This document shows, one piece after another, positions 19,093 to 27,621 of a stretch of 64,000 nt of DNA. The number at the start of each line of letters is the position of its first letter. The stretch's first letter is position 1. The translations under genes were made by a program, and so were the position numbers. Below the pieces are notes generated by a model, which saw nothing but the letters and a program-made list of their open reading frames with translations, searched no databases and was not told the origin of the DNA. Location: assembly GCF_000349945.1 (NCBI RefSeq), contig NC_020548.1, positions 124,001-188,000 on the forward strand, read 5' to 3'. Origin of the DNA: Azoarcus sp. KH32C. Lineage in GTDB: Bacteria; Pseudomonadota; Gammaproteobacteria; Burkholderiales; Rhodocyclaceae.

Positions 19093-20022
19093 ATGACACT
19101 CAAGCAGATCTGCGTGGCGGTGGCCCTGACGGGAGCGATAGCGGGCAGCGCGTCGGCGAAGGAAGGTGCCGACCAATATCCGCACGGCGGCGAGAACTGG
19201 TTCGCGGGCGCCTTGCCCCCGCCGGGAGACTACTTCCTGAACTACTTCGGCTACTACAACGCCGACAACCTGCGCGACGGCGACGGTCACAAGGTCGACC
19301 ACACCGGCGTCACCGCGTGGTTCGACGCGCTGCGCTACGTCAAGGTCACGAACACGCAGATCCTCGGCGGCAACTGGGCGATGCACGCGATCGTGCCGCT
19401 CGTGCACCAGAAGGTCACCCTGGGCGACAGCAAGACGGTCAGCGGATTGGGCGACATCGTGTTCTCGCCGCTGGTCATTTCCTGGCATGCCGGCAATTGG
19501 CACTGGGCCGCGGCCCTCGACATCTACGCGCCGACCGGCGAGTACAAGTCCGGCGATCCCAGGAAGAGCATCGGCGCGAACTACTGGAGCGTCGAACCGG
19601 TATTCGCGGCGACCTGGCTCAATGAGGCCGGCTGGGAGGTCTCGGCCAAGCTCATGTACAACATCAAGGCGAAGAACAGCGACTTCCGCCCCGCACCGGG
19701 CGCACCGAAGATGGAGTACGAGTCCGGCGACGAATTTCACATGGACTACCTCGTCGGCAAGCGCTTCGGGCCGTGGGGCGTGGGCCTCTCGGGCTACTAC
19801 GTGAAGCAGACGACGGACGACAAGCTCGACGGCGACACGCTTTCGTCGTCGCTCGGGCCGTGGTCGTCGGGACGCAAGGGCCAAGTGTTCGCGATCGGCC
19901 CGAGCGTGAGCTACACAACCCAGAGCGGCACGATGCTGATCGGCCAATGGCAGCATGAAAGCGGCGCCGAAAACCGCTTCCAGGGGGACAAGGCCTGGTT
20001 CCGGCTGATCATGCCGTTTTGA
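19093..20022 (+). CDS. Outer-membrane protein of the phenol MetA/SphA-like family
   Basis: 309 residues with an N-terminal signal peptide (hydrophobic VAVALTGAIAGSASA, cleavage near residue 23) and a C-terminal phenylalanine, as expected of a beta-barrel. The body (NWFAGALPPPGDYFLNYFGY, DIYAPTGEYKSGDP) matches the SphA / 'MetA-pathway of phenol degradation' family found with aromatic catabolic genes. It probably lets aromatic compounds cross the outer membrane. It follows a GGAGGAGGAAGC ribosome site and is the last gene of the operon. Confidence 0.85.
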   Translation: MTLKQICVAVALTGAIAGSASAKEGADQYPHGGENWFAGALPPPGDYFLNYFGYYNADNLRDGDGHKVDHTGVTAWFDALRYVKVTNTQILGGNWAMHAIVPLVHQKVTLGDSKTVSGLGDIVFSPLVISWHAGNWHWAAALDIYAPTGEYKSGDPRKSIGANYWSVEPVFAATWLNEAGWEVSAKLMYNIKAKNSDFRPAPGAPKMEYESGDEFHMDYLVGKRFGPWGVGLSGYYVKQTTDDKLDGDTLSSSLGPWSSGRKGQVFAIGPSVSYTTQSGTMLIGQWQHESGAENRFQGDKAWFRLIMPF

Positions 20023-20049
20023 ACGAGGCCTTTCTGGCTCAGCGCCGGG

Positions 20050-20090
20050 AGCGCGAACATGTCGCGCCCCGTGCGCGACGTGTTCGCGCT
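20050..20090. terminator. Long bidirectional hairpin between convergent genes
   Basis: AGCGCGAACATGTCGCGC (20050-20067) pairs with GCGCGACGTGTTCGCGCT (20073-20090) across a 5-nt loop: 18 bp with one G-T type mismatch. It lies between the phenol operon end and the ETF-QO stop codon, which it overlaps by two bases. No strong T-run is present. Confidence 0.65.
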
Positions 20091-21726
20091 ACATGCCCGG
20101 ATAGAGCGGCCCCTCTCCAGACTGCGGCACCGTCCAGTTGATGTTCTGGGTCGGATCCTTGATGTCGCACGTCTTGCAGTGCACGCAGTTCTGCGCGTTG
20201 ATCTGCAGGCGCGGCCCGGCCTCCTCGCGCACGATCTCGTACACGCCGGCCGGGCAGTAGCGCTGCTCGGGGGCGTCGTACTTGGCGAGGTTCACCGCGA
20301 TCGGCACTGAGGGGTCCTTGAGCCGCAGATGGCAGGGCTGGTCTTCCTCGTGGTTGGTGTTCGACAGGAACACCGATGACAGACGGTCGAAAGTCAGCAC
20401 GCCGTCCGGCTTCGGATAGTCGATCTTCGGGCATTCGGAGGCGAGCTTGAGCTTGTCGTGGTCGGACGAGTTGCGCAGCGTCCAGGGCGCCTTGCCTTTG
20501 AGGACCTTCTGGTCGAAGCCGAAGAGGAATGAGCCCATCCACAGGCCCTTCTTCATGTACGGCTTGAAGTTGCGGGTCTTGTGCAGTTCGTCGAAGAGCC
20601 AGCTCGAACGGAAGGCTTCCGGGAAGGCGGCGAGTTCGTCGCGAGCGCGTTCCTGGCCGAGCGCTTCGAAAACCGCTTCGGCGGCGAGCGCACCGCTCTT
20701 GATCGCGGCGTGACTGCCCTTGATACGCGCGGCGTTCAAGAAACCTGCGTCGTCACCGATCAGCGCACCGCCCGGGAATACGAGCTTTGGCTGACTCTGC
20801 AGGCCGCCCGCGGCGATCGCCCGTGCGCCGTACGCCAGACGCTTGCCGCCTTCGAGAAATTGGCGGATCTCGGGGTGCGTCTTGTAGCGCTGGAATTCCT
20901 CGAAAGGCGAGAGATGCGGGTTCGTGTAGTTGAGGCCCACCACGTAACCCACCGCAACTAGATTGCCGTCGAGGTGATAGGCGAAGCCGCCGCCGTAGGT
21001 GTCCGAAGGCAGCGGCCAGCCGGCGGTGTGCACGACGAGCCCCTTCTGGTGGCGCTCGGCCGGCACTTCCCACAGCTCCTTGATGCCGATGCCGTAGGTC
21101 TGCGGATCGATGCCGTTTCTGAGGTTGAACTTCGCCTCCAGTTGCTTGCCGAGGTGGCCGCGACAGCCTTCCGCGAAGAGCGTGTATTTCGCGTGCAGCT
21201 CCATCCCCGGCTGATAGGCGGGGCCCTGCTCGCCGTCGCGCGTGACGCCCATATCGCCGGTCGCGACACCCTTCACGGCGCCGTTCTCGTCATACAGAAT
21301 CTCGGCACCGGCGAAGCCGGCATAGACCTCGACACCCAGCGCTTCAGCCTGCTCGCCCAGCCACTTCACGACGTTGCCCAGACGCACGATGTAGTTGCCG
21401 TGGTTGAGGAAACAGTCGGGCAGCAGCTTATTGGGGATGCGGCGCCCGCCGGTCTCGTTGAGGAAGATCACGCGGTCTTCCGAAACCGGCGTATCGAGCG
21501 GCGCCCCCCTCTCCTTCCAGTCGGGGAGGAGTTCGGTGAGGGCGCGCGGGTCCATCACCGCGCCCGAGAGAATATGCGCGCCGATCTCGGCGGCTTTCTC
21601 GATCAGGCACACCGAGAGTTCACGCCCGGCGTCGGCGGCGAGTTGCTTCAGCCGGATCGCCGCAGCGAGTCCTGCCGGACCGCCACCGACGATCAGGACA
21701 TCGAATTCCATCGATTCGCGTTCCAT
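20089..21726 (-). CDS. Electron-transfer flavoprotein:ubiquinone oxidoreductase
   Basis: About 545 residues. The start MERESMEFDVLIVGGGPAGL contains the FAD-binding motif. The C-terminus has the 4Fe-4S cluster region (NCVHCKTCDIKDPTQNINW, plus CPAGVYEI earlier). The enzyme passes electrons from reduced ETF to ubiquinone at the inner membrane. In this window it could serve the ETF (54.6-56.2 kb) and the dimethylglycine dehydrogenase-like enzyme, as well as acyl-CoA dehydrogenases. An upstream in-frame start at 21756 and a downstream ATG at 21711 are possible. It is convergent with the phenol operon. Confidence 0.93.
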   Translation of the reverse strand: MERESMEFDVLIVGGGPAGLAAAIRLKQLAADAGRELSVCLIEKAAEIGAHILSGAVMDPRALTELLPDWKERGAPLDTPVSEDRVIFLNETGGRRIPNKLLPDCFLNHGNYIVRLGNVVKWLGEQAEALGVEVYAGFAGAEILYDENGAVKGVATGDMGVTRDGEQGPAYQPGMELHAKYTLFAEGCRGHLGKQLEAKFNLRNGIDPQTYGIGIKELWEVPAERHQKGLVVHTAGWPLPSDTYGGGFAYHLDGNLVAVGYVVGLNYTNPHLSPFEEFQRYKTHPEIRQFLEGGKRLAYGARAIAAGGLQSQPKLVFPGGALIGDDAGFLNAARIKGSHAAIKSGALAAEAVFEALGQERARDELAAFPEAFRSSWLFDELHKTRNFKPYMKKGLWMGSFLFGFDQKVLKGKAPWTLRNSSDHDKLKLASECPKIDYPKPDGVLTFDRLSSVFLSNTNHEEDQPCHLRLKDPSVPIAVNLAKYDAPEQRYCPAGVYEIVREEAGPRLQINAQNCVHCKTCDIKDPTQNINWTVPQSGEGPLYPGM

Positions 21727-21808
21727 ACACATCATCCAGTAATCAGCGATATTCACCGAGCCGCAATGACCATCGGCTCCTGCGGGCGAACGCCCAATAA
21801 AAGAAAAG

Positions 21809-21837
21809 GCCTATCCGGCCGACCCGACCGGATAGGC
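21809..21837 (-). terminator. Rho-independent terminator after folD
   Basis: GCCTATCCGG (21809-21818) pairs with CCGGATAGGC (21828-21837). On the minus strand the stem is followed by CTTTTCTTTTATT, so it terminates folD transcription. Confidence 0.8.
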
Positions 21838-21904
21838 AAAAGCGACCGACGCTCGAGGGAGAAACGGGAGAGGGAGCGCGCCGGTCGAGGAGACTCTGGG
21901 AACA

Positions 21905-22777
21905 TCAGGCCTCGGCCAGCTGTTCCGCCGGCACCAGCCGCTCGGCTGACTGCACGGTGTTGTGGACCAGCATCGTCACCGTCATCGGGCCGACTCCGCC
22001 CGGCACGGGTGTGATGTAGGAAGCTTTCTGCCGCACGCCTTCGAAGTCGACGTCGCCGACGAGCCGCCCATCGGGCAGGCGGTTGATGCCGACGTCGATC
22101 ACCACCGCGCCGGTCTTCACCATCTGCGGCAGGATCAGGTTCGGCCGGCCAGCCGCCACCACGAGGATGTCGGCGAGGATCGTCAGCTGCGCCAAGTCGC
22201 GCGTCTTCGCGTGGCAGATGCAGACCGTCGCATCCTTCTGCATCAGCATCAGCGCCATCGGCTTGCCGACGATGTTGCTCGCGCCGACCACGACGACGTT
22301 CTGGCCTTCGACGGGGATGTCCTCGTATTCGAGCATCTTCTGGACGCCGTACGGCGTGCAGGGTGGAAAGATTGTGTTGCCGAGGACGAGGCCGCCGACG
22401 TTATAGAGATGGAATCCATCGACGTCCTTCTCCTGCGAGATCGTCTCCAGCACGCGACGGACGTTGAACTGCGGCGGCAGCGGCAGCTGGACGAGGATGC
22501 CGTGGACCTCGGGGTCCGCATTCAGGCTGCGGATCAGCGCTTCGACCTCGCGATCCGGCGTGTCGGCGGCGAAGCGATGCACCGTCGACTTGAGGCCGAC
22601 CTCGGTACAGGCCTTGACCTTGTTGGCAACATAGACCTGCGACGCGGGGTTGTCGCCCACAATGATCACCGCCAGGCCGGGCTGGATGCCGCGCGCCTGC
22701 AGCGCTGCGACGCGCTCCCGACACTCCTCGCGCACCTGGCGTGCGACCGCGTGTCCATCGATTATCTTCGCGACCAT
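21905..22777 (-). CDS. folD: Methylenetetrahydrofolate dehydrogenase / cyclohydrolase FolD
   Basis: 290 residues. VYVANKVKACTEVG holds the catalytic Lys region, ILVQLPLPPQFN and VDGFHLYNVGGLVLG are family signatures, and VVVGASNIVGKPMALMLM is the NADP site. FolD oxidises methylene-THF to methenyl-THF and hydrolyses it to 10-formyl-THF. Here it is divergent from the mttB-like gene across 298 bp, which fits a role in oxidising methyl groups released from betaine as well as general one-carbon metabolism. The start is the ATG at 22777 behind GGAGATGAG; the longer frame lacks a ribosome site. I cannot tell whether a second folD exists elsewhere. Confidence 0.94.
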   Translation of the reverse strand: MVAKIIDGHAVARQVREECRERVAALQARGIQPGLAVIIVGDNPASQVYVANKVKACTEVGLKSTVHRFAADTPDREVEALIRSLNADPEVHGILVQLPLPPQFNVRRVLETISQEKDVDGFHLYNVGGLVLGNTIFPPCTPYGVQKMLEYEDIPVEGQNVVVVGASNIVGKPMALMLMQKDATVCICHAKTRDLAQLTILADILVVAAGRPNLILPQMVKTGAVVIDVGINRLPDGRLVGDVDFEGVRQKASYITPVPGGVGPMTVTMLVHNTVQSAERLVPAEQLAEA

Positions 22778-23075
22778 CTTTGTCTCATCTCCGTGTGTGG
22801 CGCCCCGTGCGGCACTTCGCGAAGCGCATGGTAGGGCCAAGCAGAAACGGACAAGCGGCCGCGGACGACTAGCGCATACCTGAATGCGACCATTCGACAA
22901 ACGCGGATTTGCCCAACGCCGAGCGACCTATATGCACCATGTCGCCGCCGTGCAAAGGGGCGTCGCCCCCGTGGCGGGCCCGGCAAGACCCCTTGACGAT
23001 AATTGGCATTGCCGGCAGCGGGCGGCCCGATCGTGGCCGTGCGCGCTCCCGCATTCCCTATCCTCAGGAGATATC

Positions 23076-24644
23076 ATGGACGACCAAGTAGCGGCAGCGC
23101 CGCGCTCCCGACGCGCCGGCGGGCGCGAAGCCAAACGTGCTGCACGCTCCGGGCGCGCGGTCGCATCGGTCCCGTACATCACGCGCAAGATTCCCTACTT
23201 CGAGGTTGTGGACGAGGAAGGGCTGGCGACGATCGAGCGCAACGCCGACATCATCCTCGAGGAAATCGGCATCGAGTTCCGCGACGACCCCGAGGCGCTC
23301 GAAATCTGGAAGGCCGCCGGCGCCGAAGTCACCGGCGAGCGCGTGCGTATGCCCAGCGGCATGTGCCGGAAAATCATCCAGGCCAACGCCCCGCGCGAAT
23401 TCATTCAGCATGCGCGCAATCCCGAGCGCAATGTCGTCATCGGCGGCAAGAATACGGTCTTCGTGCCGGCCTACGGCTCACCCTTCATCCGCAACCTCGA
23501 CGACGGGCGCCGTTACGCGACGATCGAGGACTTCCGCAACTTCGTGAAGCTCGCCTATCTCGCGCCCTCGCTGCACCATTCGGGCGGCACGATCTGCGAG
23601 CCGGTCGACCTGCCGGTCAACAAGCGCCACTTCGACATGGTCTATAGCCATGTGAAGTACAGCGACAAACCGTTCATGGGCTCGGTCACCGCGCCCGAGC
23701 GCGCCGAAGACAGCATCGAGATCGTCAAGCGCCTGTTCGGCGACGATTTCACGGACCCCACGACCGGCCGCCCGAAAACCGCGCTGATCAGCCTCATCAA
23801 CGCCAACTCGCCGATGACCTTCGACGCCACGATGCTGGGCGCGGCCAAGGTCTACGCGCGCGCCAACCAGGCCTGCATCGTCACGCCCTTCATCCTGTCG
23901 GGCGCGATGTCGCCGGTCACGGTCGCCGGCACCGCCGCGCAGACGCTCGCCGAGTCGATGGCGGGGATGGCCTTCATCCAGCTCGTCAACCCGGGCGCAC
24001 CGGTCGTGCTCGGCAGCTTCGCCTCGTCGATCTCGATGCAGTCGGGCGCGCCCACTTTCGGCACCCCGGAACCCGCGCTGGTGCTGTACGTGATGGCCGC
24101 GCTCGCGCGCCGGCTCGGTGTGCCCTTCCGCTCCGGCGGTGGGCTGTGCGGCTCCAAGATTGCCGATGCGCAAGCCGCATTCGAAGCCGCCAACACGCTG
24201 CTGCCGACGAGCCTCGCCGGCGTCAACTTCGTGCTGCACACGGCCGGCTGGCTGGAAGGAGGGCTGTCGATGGGCTACGAGAAGTTCATCATGGACGTCG
24301 ACCAGGCGGGCATGATGCACACCCTGCTCGCCGGCGTGGATCTTTCCGAAAACGGCCAGGCGATGGACGCCATCCGCGAAGTGGGCCCCGGCAAGCACTT
24401 CCTCGGCTGCGCCCACACGCAGGCGAATTTCGAGACCGCGTTCTACCGCTCGCCGATCGCCGACAACAACAGCTTCGAGCAGTGGGAAGTCGAGGGCCGC
24501 CAAGACCTCGCACAGCGCGCCAACACCCGCTGGAAGAAGCTGCTGGCCGAGTACGAAGCGCCGGCGCTCGATCCGGCCATCGACGAGTCGATTCGCGACT
24601 ACATCGACCGCCGCAAAGCATCGTTCCCCGACTCCAACATCTAA
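23076..24644 (+). CDS. Non-pyrrolysine MttB-family corrinoid methyltransferase (glycine betaine methyltransferase-like)
   Basis: 522 residues, all sense codons, so the in-frame amber (pyrrolysine) codon of archaeal trimethylamine methyltransferase is absent. The family is recognisable from TIERNADIILEEIGIEF, VFVPAYGSPF, ANSPMTFDATML and GVPFRSGGGLCGSKIADAQA. Characterised members without pyrrolysine, such as MtgB, move a methyl group from a quaternary amine to a corrinoid protein. Glycine betaine is the likely substrate here because betBA, betaine transporters and a corrinoid operon lie in the same window. The N-terminal 40 residues are unusually basic (RSRRAGGREAKRAARSGR). AGGAG precedes the ATG. 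Two strong terminators follow. Confidence 0.88.
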   Translation: MDDQVAAAPRSRRAGGREAKRAARSGRAVASVPYITRKIPYFEVVDEEGLATIERNADIILEEIGIEFRDDPEALEIWKAAGAEVTGERVRMPSGMCRKIIQANAPREFIQHARNPERNVVIGGKNTVFVPAYGSPFIRNLDDGRRYATIEDFRNFVKLAYLAPSLHHSGGTICEPVDLPVNKRHFDMVYSHVKYSDKPFMGSVTAPERAEDSIEIVKRLFGDDFTDPTTGRPKTALISLINANSPMTFDATMLGAAKVYARANQACIVTPFILSGAMSPVTVAGTAAQTLAESMAGMAFIQLVNPGAPVVLGSFASSISMQSGAPTFGTPEPALVLYVMAALARRLGVPFRSGGGLCGSKIADAQAAFEAANTLLPTSLAGVNFVLHTAGWLEGGLSMGYEKFIMDVDQAGMMHTLLAGVDLSENGQAMDAIREVGPGKHFLGCAHTQANFETAFYRSPIADNNSFEQWEVEGRQDLAQRANTRWKKLLAEYEAPALDPAIDESIRDYIDRRKASFPDSNI

Positions 24645-24654
24645 GGGGCCATCG

Positions 24655-24685
24655 GCTCCCCGCTCCGCCTCACGGAGCGGGGAGC
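24655..24685. terminator. Hairpin after the mttB-like gene
   Basis: GCTCCCCGCTCCG (24655-24667) pairs perfectly with CGGAGCGGGGAGC (24673-24685) across CCTCA, ten bases after the stop codon. There is no clear T-run. Confidence 0.7.
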
Positions 24686-24746
24686 GCCGCGGACGTGCGC
24701 CCGAAACCCAGGCGCCCTCCCCGCCCCTCATCGGAAACAAAAATGA

Positions 24747-24780
24747 GCGCGCCCCCGTCAATTCACTGACGGGGGCGCGC
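24747..24780. terminator. Second hairpin between convergent genes
   Basis: GCGCGCCCCCGTCA (24747-24760) pairs perfectly with TGACGGGGGCGCGC (24767-24780). On the minus strand the right-hand flank is CTCATTTTTG, giving a weak T-run suited to ending the choline-binding-protein operon. Confidence 0.75.
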
Positions 24781-24813
24781 GCCGGCTTTAGGTTAGCCGC
24801 AGGTCGATCGGCC

Positions 24814-25776
24814 TTACAGAACCCCGAGGTGGCTCTTCACCGCGGGCAACCCATCGCCTCCTTCGAACGTGGTCACCCCCGTCAGCCAACTGTCCAGCAC
24901 GTTCGGATTCTTGCGTAGCCAATCCTTGGCGGCCGCGACCGGATCCACCCTGTCGAGGATGAGCCCCATGATCTGGTTTTCCATCGGCAGCGAAAACTTG
25001 AGCTGCGACACCAGTTTCGCGGCATTCGGGCACTTGTCCGCATAGCCCGGCCACATCGCCGTATAGATCGTGGCGCCCCCAAGATTCGGGCCGAAATACT
25101 TATCCCCGCCGGTCAGATAGGCGAGCTTGAACTTTTCGTTCATCGGATGCGGCTCCCAGCCCAGGAACACGATCGGCGCTTTCTGGCGGACGGCCCGTTG
25201 CACTTCGACCAGCATGCCGGCTTCCGAGGACTCGACGAGTTTGAATCCGCCCAAGCCCATCTCGTTCTTTTCGATCATCTTCTGGATCAGCGCGTTGCCG
25301 TCGTTGCCAGGCTCGATGCCATAGATCTTGCCTCCGAGCTCGTTGCGGAATTTGGCGATGTCCGAGAAATCCTTGAGACCGGCTTCGGCCAGGTAGGCGG
25401 GAACGGCAAGGGTGTATTTCGCGCCGGTCAGGTTGCCCGGTTCAAGCACCTTGATCGATCCATCTTTCAGGAAGGGTTCGATCATTGGCGTCATGCTGGG
25501 ATTCCAATAGCCGAGGAAGACGTCGATGTTCTTCTTCTTGATCCCGGAGAAGGTGATCGGGACCGAAGCGATCGTGTTGGTCGGCTTGTAGCCGAGCCCC
25601 TCCAGCACGGTCGTCGCAACGGCCGTCGTCGCAGCGATATCCGTCCAGCCTACGTCCGCGAACCGCACCATGCGACACGACGCCGGATCCGCGGCCGCGG
25701 TGACTCCGGACGCGGTGGCAAACAGAGCAGCGGTACCCAGCATGCAGACGTTCTTGAAAGTCTTCGTAGTTATCAT
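24814..25776 (-). CDS. Choline/betaine ABC transporter substrate-binding protein (ChoX-like)
   Basis: 320 residues with a signal peptide (VCMLGTAALFATASGVTAAA). The mature sequence (VRFADVGWTDIAATTAVATT, FLGYWNPSMTPMIEPFL, FLGWEPHPMNEKFKLAYL) matches the OpuAC/ChoX family, whose aromatic residues cage the quaternary ammonium group. It should capture choline or a related compound in the periplasm. No permease or ATPase gene is adjacent; the nearest transporter genes are at 52-54 kb. It is the last gene of a four-gene operon whose promoter region holds paired operators shared with betBA. GAGGAGACAAGAA precedes the start. Confidence 0.88.
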   Translation of the reverse strand: MITTKTFKNVCMLGTAALFATASGVTAAADPASCRMVRFADVGWTDIAATTAVATTVLEGLGYKPTNTIASVPITFSGIKKKNIDVFLGYWNPSMTPMIEPFLKDGSIKVLEPGNLTGAKYTLAVPAYLAEAGLKDFSDIAKFRNELGGKIYGIEPGNDGNALIQKMIEKNEMGLGGFKLVESSEAGMLVEVQRAVRQKAPIVFLGWEPHPMNEKFKLAYLTGGDKYFGPNLGGATIYTAMWPGYADKCPNAAKLVSQLKFSLPMENQIMGLILDRVDPVAAAKDWLRKNPNVLDSWLTGVTTFEGGDGLPAVKSHLGVL

Positions 25777-25799
25777 TTCTTGTCTCCTCAAAATACCCT

Positions 25800-26126
25800 T
25801 CAATGAGCGCCGCCCTCAAGCCGCAGGGCGACGACCCCGCCGATAATGAGCGCGACACCAAGACCTTTCTGTGGCGTCAATCCTTCATCAAACAACACGA
25901 TCCCGATCGCAGCGATCATGGCGGTGCCCGCGCCCGCCCAGATGGCATAAGCGATCCCGACCTCGATCGTTCGCAACGCCTTGCTCAGACACGCGAACGA
26001 CATGGCGTAGAGCGCAAACATCAGCATCGACGGTCCGAGGCGGGTGAATCCTGCAGAGAGCTTCATCGAAGTGGTTGCCGCCACCTCGAGCAGGATCGCA
26101 ATCGTGAGCAGCGCCCAGTTGTTCAT
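25800..26126 (-). CDS. Small multidrug resistance (EmrE/SugE-type) transporter
   Basis: 108 residues and four predicted membrane helices, the normal SMR size. Glu14 (ILLEVAATTSMKLSAGF) is the essential proton/substrate glutamate of the family. SMR proteins exchange quaternary ammonium compounds or guanidinium against protons. Its place in a predicted choline-regulated operon suggests it moves choline, betaine or a related amine, perhaps as an export valve. The next gene starts after 23 bases. Confidence 0.88.
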   Translation of the reverse strand: MNNWALLTIAILLEVAATTSMKLSAGFTRLGPSMLMFALYAMSFACLSKALRTIEVGIAYAIWAGAGTAMIAAIGIVLFDEGLTPQKGLGVALIIGGVVALRLEGGAH

Positions 26127-26132
26127 GAGCCT

Positions 26133-26981
26133 TCAAAACGTCCGGCCGATGGTCACGTAGACCTGGCGGTCGCCCGGGCTCGAGAACGACCCGTCGCCTG
26201 ACACGGACAAGGTGTTCTTGTGCTTGTAGTAATCGTTCACCTTCGGCATGCCGGTGAAATTCAGGCTCGCGCTCCAGCCCTTGTCGAAGGTCTTCGTCAA
26301 GGAGATCTTGTAGTCCTCGAAGTCGAAGCTCGAGAAGTTCTTCACCTGCTCACGCCCGTAATGCAGAAGCAGACCGTAGCCGCCGCCGAAGTCATAGTTG
26401 AAATTGGCGTCCACGTAGCCTGAGCCCCGGCTGTGCCGGTCGTTGCCGATGAAAAGGGTGTCGCTGTTGTAGCCGAAGTAGTCCTTTGTGTAGGTATACC
26501 AATAATTGAGGGTAAACCACTTCCAAGTCGCACCGATGAGCACCTCGCCGTAATCGTATTTCGTGTCCTTCAGGGCGAACGGGGGCTGCAGCTTGGCGCC
26601 AGGGTAGAGGTAATAGTAGAGCTGCGCCTTGTAGGAGACGTCACCTACAGTTCCACCATAGCCCGCATAGAGGTCCCATTCCATGAAGCCATCCTGGATC
26701 CATTTCGGACTGACCGTGGACATCCAGGTGCCGGCAAAGAAGCCGCTCGGATGCGAGTAGTCGAAGCCGCCCTGCAGCGCCGGCCGGCCCCATGTCTGCT
26801 GGAACCCGCGAGACACATATTGGGATGCGAGGGTCACATTGGCCGTCAGCGCGTCGCCCGTAGCGGCTTCGACTGGCGGAAACGGTTGTGTGGCGGGGCC
26901 GTCGGCGGCGGAGGCCGTGCCGGCAGCCGCCAGGGCGGCAAAGACGATCGGAAGCAAACGCGGCGGTTGAATGGTGCTCAC
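26133..26981 (-). CDS. TorF-family putative porin
   Basis: 282 residues from a GTG start with a GAGGGG site; an ATG at 27020 that overlaps the upstream stop (TGATG) is the alternative and would add 13 residues before the signal peptide. The signal peptide is LLPIVFAALAAAGTASA. The barrel opens with ALTANVTLASQYVSRGFQQT, the signature of the Gcw_chp/TorF family, and ends in VYVTIGRTF with terminal Phe. It is likely the outer-membrane channel of this choline-linked operon. The next gene begins six bases on. Confidence 0.82.
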   Translation of the reverse strand: MSTIQPPRLLPIVFAALAAAGTASAADGPATQPFPPVEAATGDALTANVTLASQYVSRGFQQTWGRPALQGGFDYSHPSGFFAGTWMSTVSPKWIQDGFMEWDLYAGYGGTVGDVSYKAQLYYYLYPGAKLQPPFALKDTKYDYGEVLIGATWKWFTLNYWYTYTKDYFGYNSDTLFIGNDRHSRGSGYVDANFNYDFGGGYGLLLHYGREQVKNFSSFDFEDYKISLTKTFDKGWSASLNFTGMPKVNDYYKHKNTLSVSGDGSFSSPGDRQVYVTIGRTF

Positions 26982-27019
26982 AGGGGTCCCCTCGATTGTG
27001 AAAGCTGTATGCGGCGTCA

Positions 27020-27496
27020 TCAGTTCGGATACATCACGAAGCGCGCGATGGTCCATGCGCCATCGTCGCCGCGGCGCAAGATCTCGGTCGTGCGCAGCTT
27101 GAGCGTCGCCGTCCGGCCACCCCCCTTCGGCGTCTGCGTCAGTGTCCGGTTGGAGCGCACGACTGCCATGTCGCCGGATCCCGAGATTTCCTCCAGCTCG
27201 TTGCTCCATACGTCGTCGATGCCGTCCTTCTCATAGGACAGCGCCAATCCCGCCTTCAGCGTGTCGTAGTCGTAGTCGGGCGCGCCCTGGAAAACGCCGA
27301 CCACATCGTCCGAATACATCGACATGCAGCGATCGAGGTTGCGCTCCGAGCACGAGGTGAGCCAAGCGTCGATGGCATTCCTGATTGCATATACGTCACC
27401 GGTAGGCAGCGCCGCCGACGTCTGCGCCTGTGCTGCGGACGCTGCGCCAAACACCGCCATCCCTCCAACCAAAACCTGCCTGATCAATCTCCGCAT
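27020..27496 (-). CDS. Secreted NTF2/SnoaL-like protein
   Basis: 158 residues with a signal peptide (QVLVGGMAVFGAASAAQAQ). The rest (AIRNAIDAWLTSCSERNLDR, CMSMYSDDVVGVFQGAP, WTIARFVMYPN) fits the NTF2-like/SnoaL fold used by many small binding proteins and isomerases. No catalytic pair is obvious. It is the first gene of the operon downstream of the operator pair at 27551-27589 and has a GGAGGAAAC ribosome site. Function unknown; perhaps a periplasmic ligand-binding accessory. Confidence 0.7.
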   Translation of the reverse strand: MRRLIRQVLVGGMAVFGAASAAQAQTSAALPTGDVYAIRNAIDAWLTSCSERNLDRCMSMYSDDVVGVFQGAPDYDYDTLKAGLALSYEKDGIDDVWSNELEEISGSGDMAVVRSNRTLTQTPKGGGRTATLKLRTTEILRRGDDGAWTIARFVMYPN

Positions 27497-27550
27497 TGTT
27501 TCCTCCGTGAGCAAAGCATCTTCGACCTATGGTGCTGTGAGAACGACTGT

Positions 27551-27589
27551 ACCGGCTGGACGGTTCATGGTCAACACCGTCCGGACGGT
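27551..27589. promoter_or_regulatory. Paired TetR-type operators upstream of the choX-like operon
   Basis: ACCGGCTGGACGGT (27551-27564) and the perfect palindrome ACCGTCCGGACGGT (27576-27589) lie 25 bp apart, 55-95 bases before the NTF2-like start. The same pair with the same spacing and the same flanks (TGT before, ATAT after) occurs at 30861-30899 beside the TetR gene. Confidence 0.8.
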
Positions 27590-27621
27590 ATATCACTTAA
27601 GTTAAAAAAAACGGATGGGCT

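Noticed and set aside
22778..23075. A cobalamin riboswitch upstream of the mttB-like gene or folD
   Set aside because: I saw no B12-box-like sequence or the expected long folded leader. The gap is only 298 bp between divergent genes.
23076..24644. Pyrrolysine in the MttB-like gene
   Set aside because: The frame has no internal amber codon and is complete, so this is the non-pyrrolysine branch.
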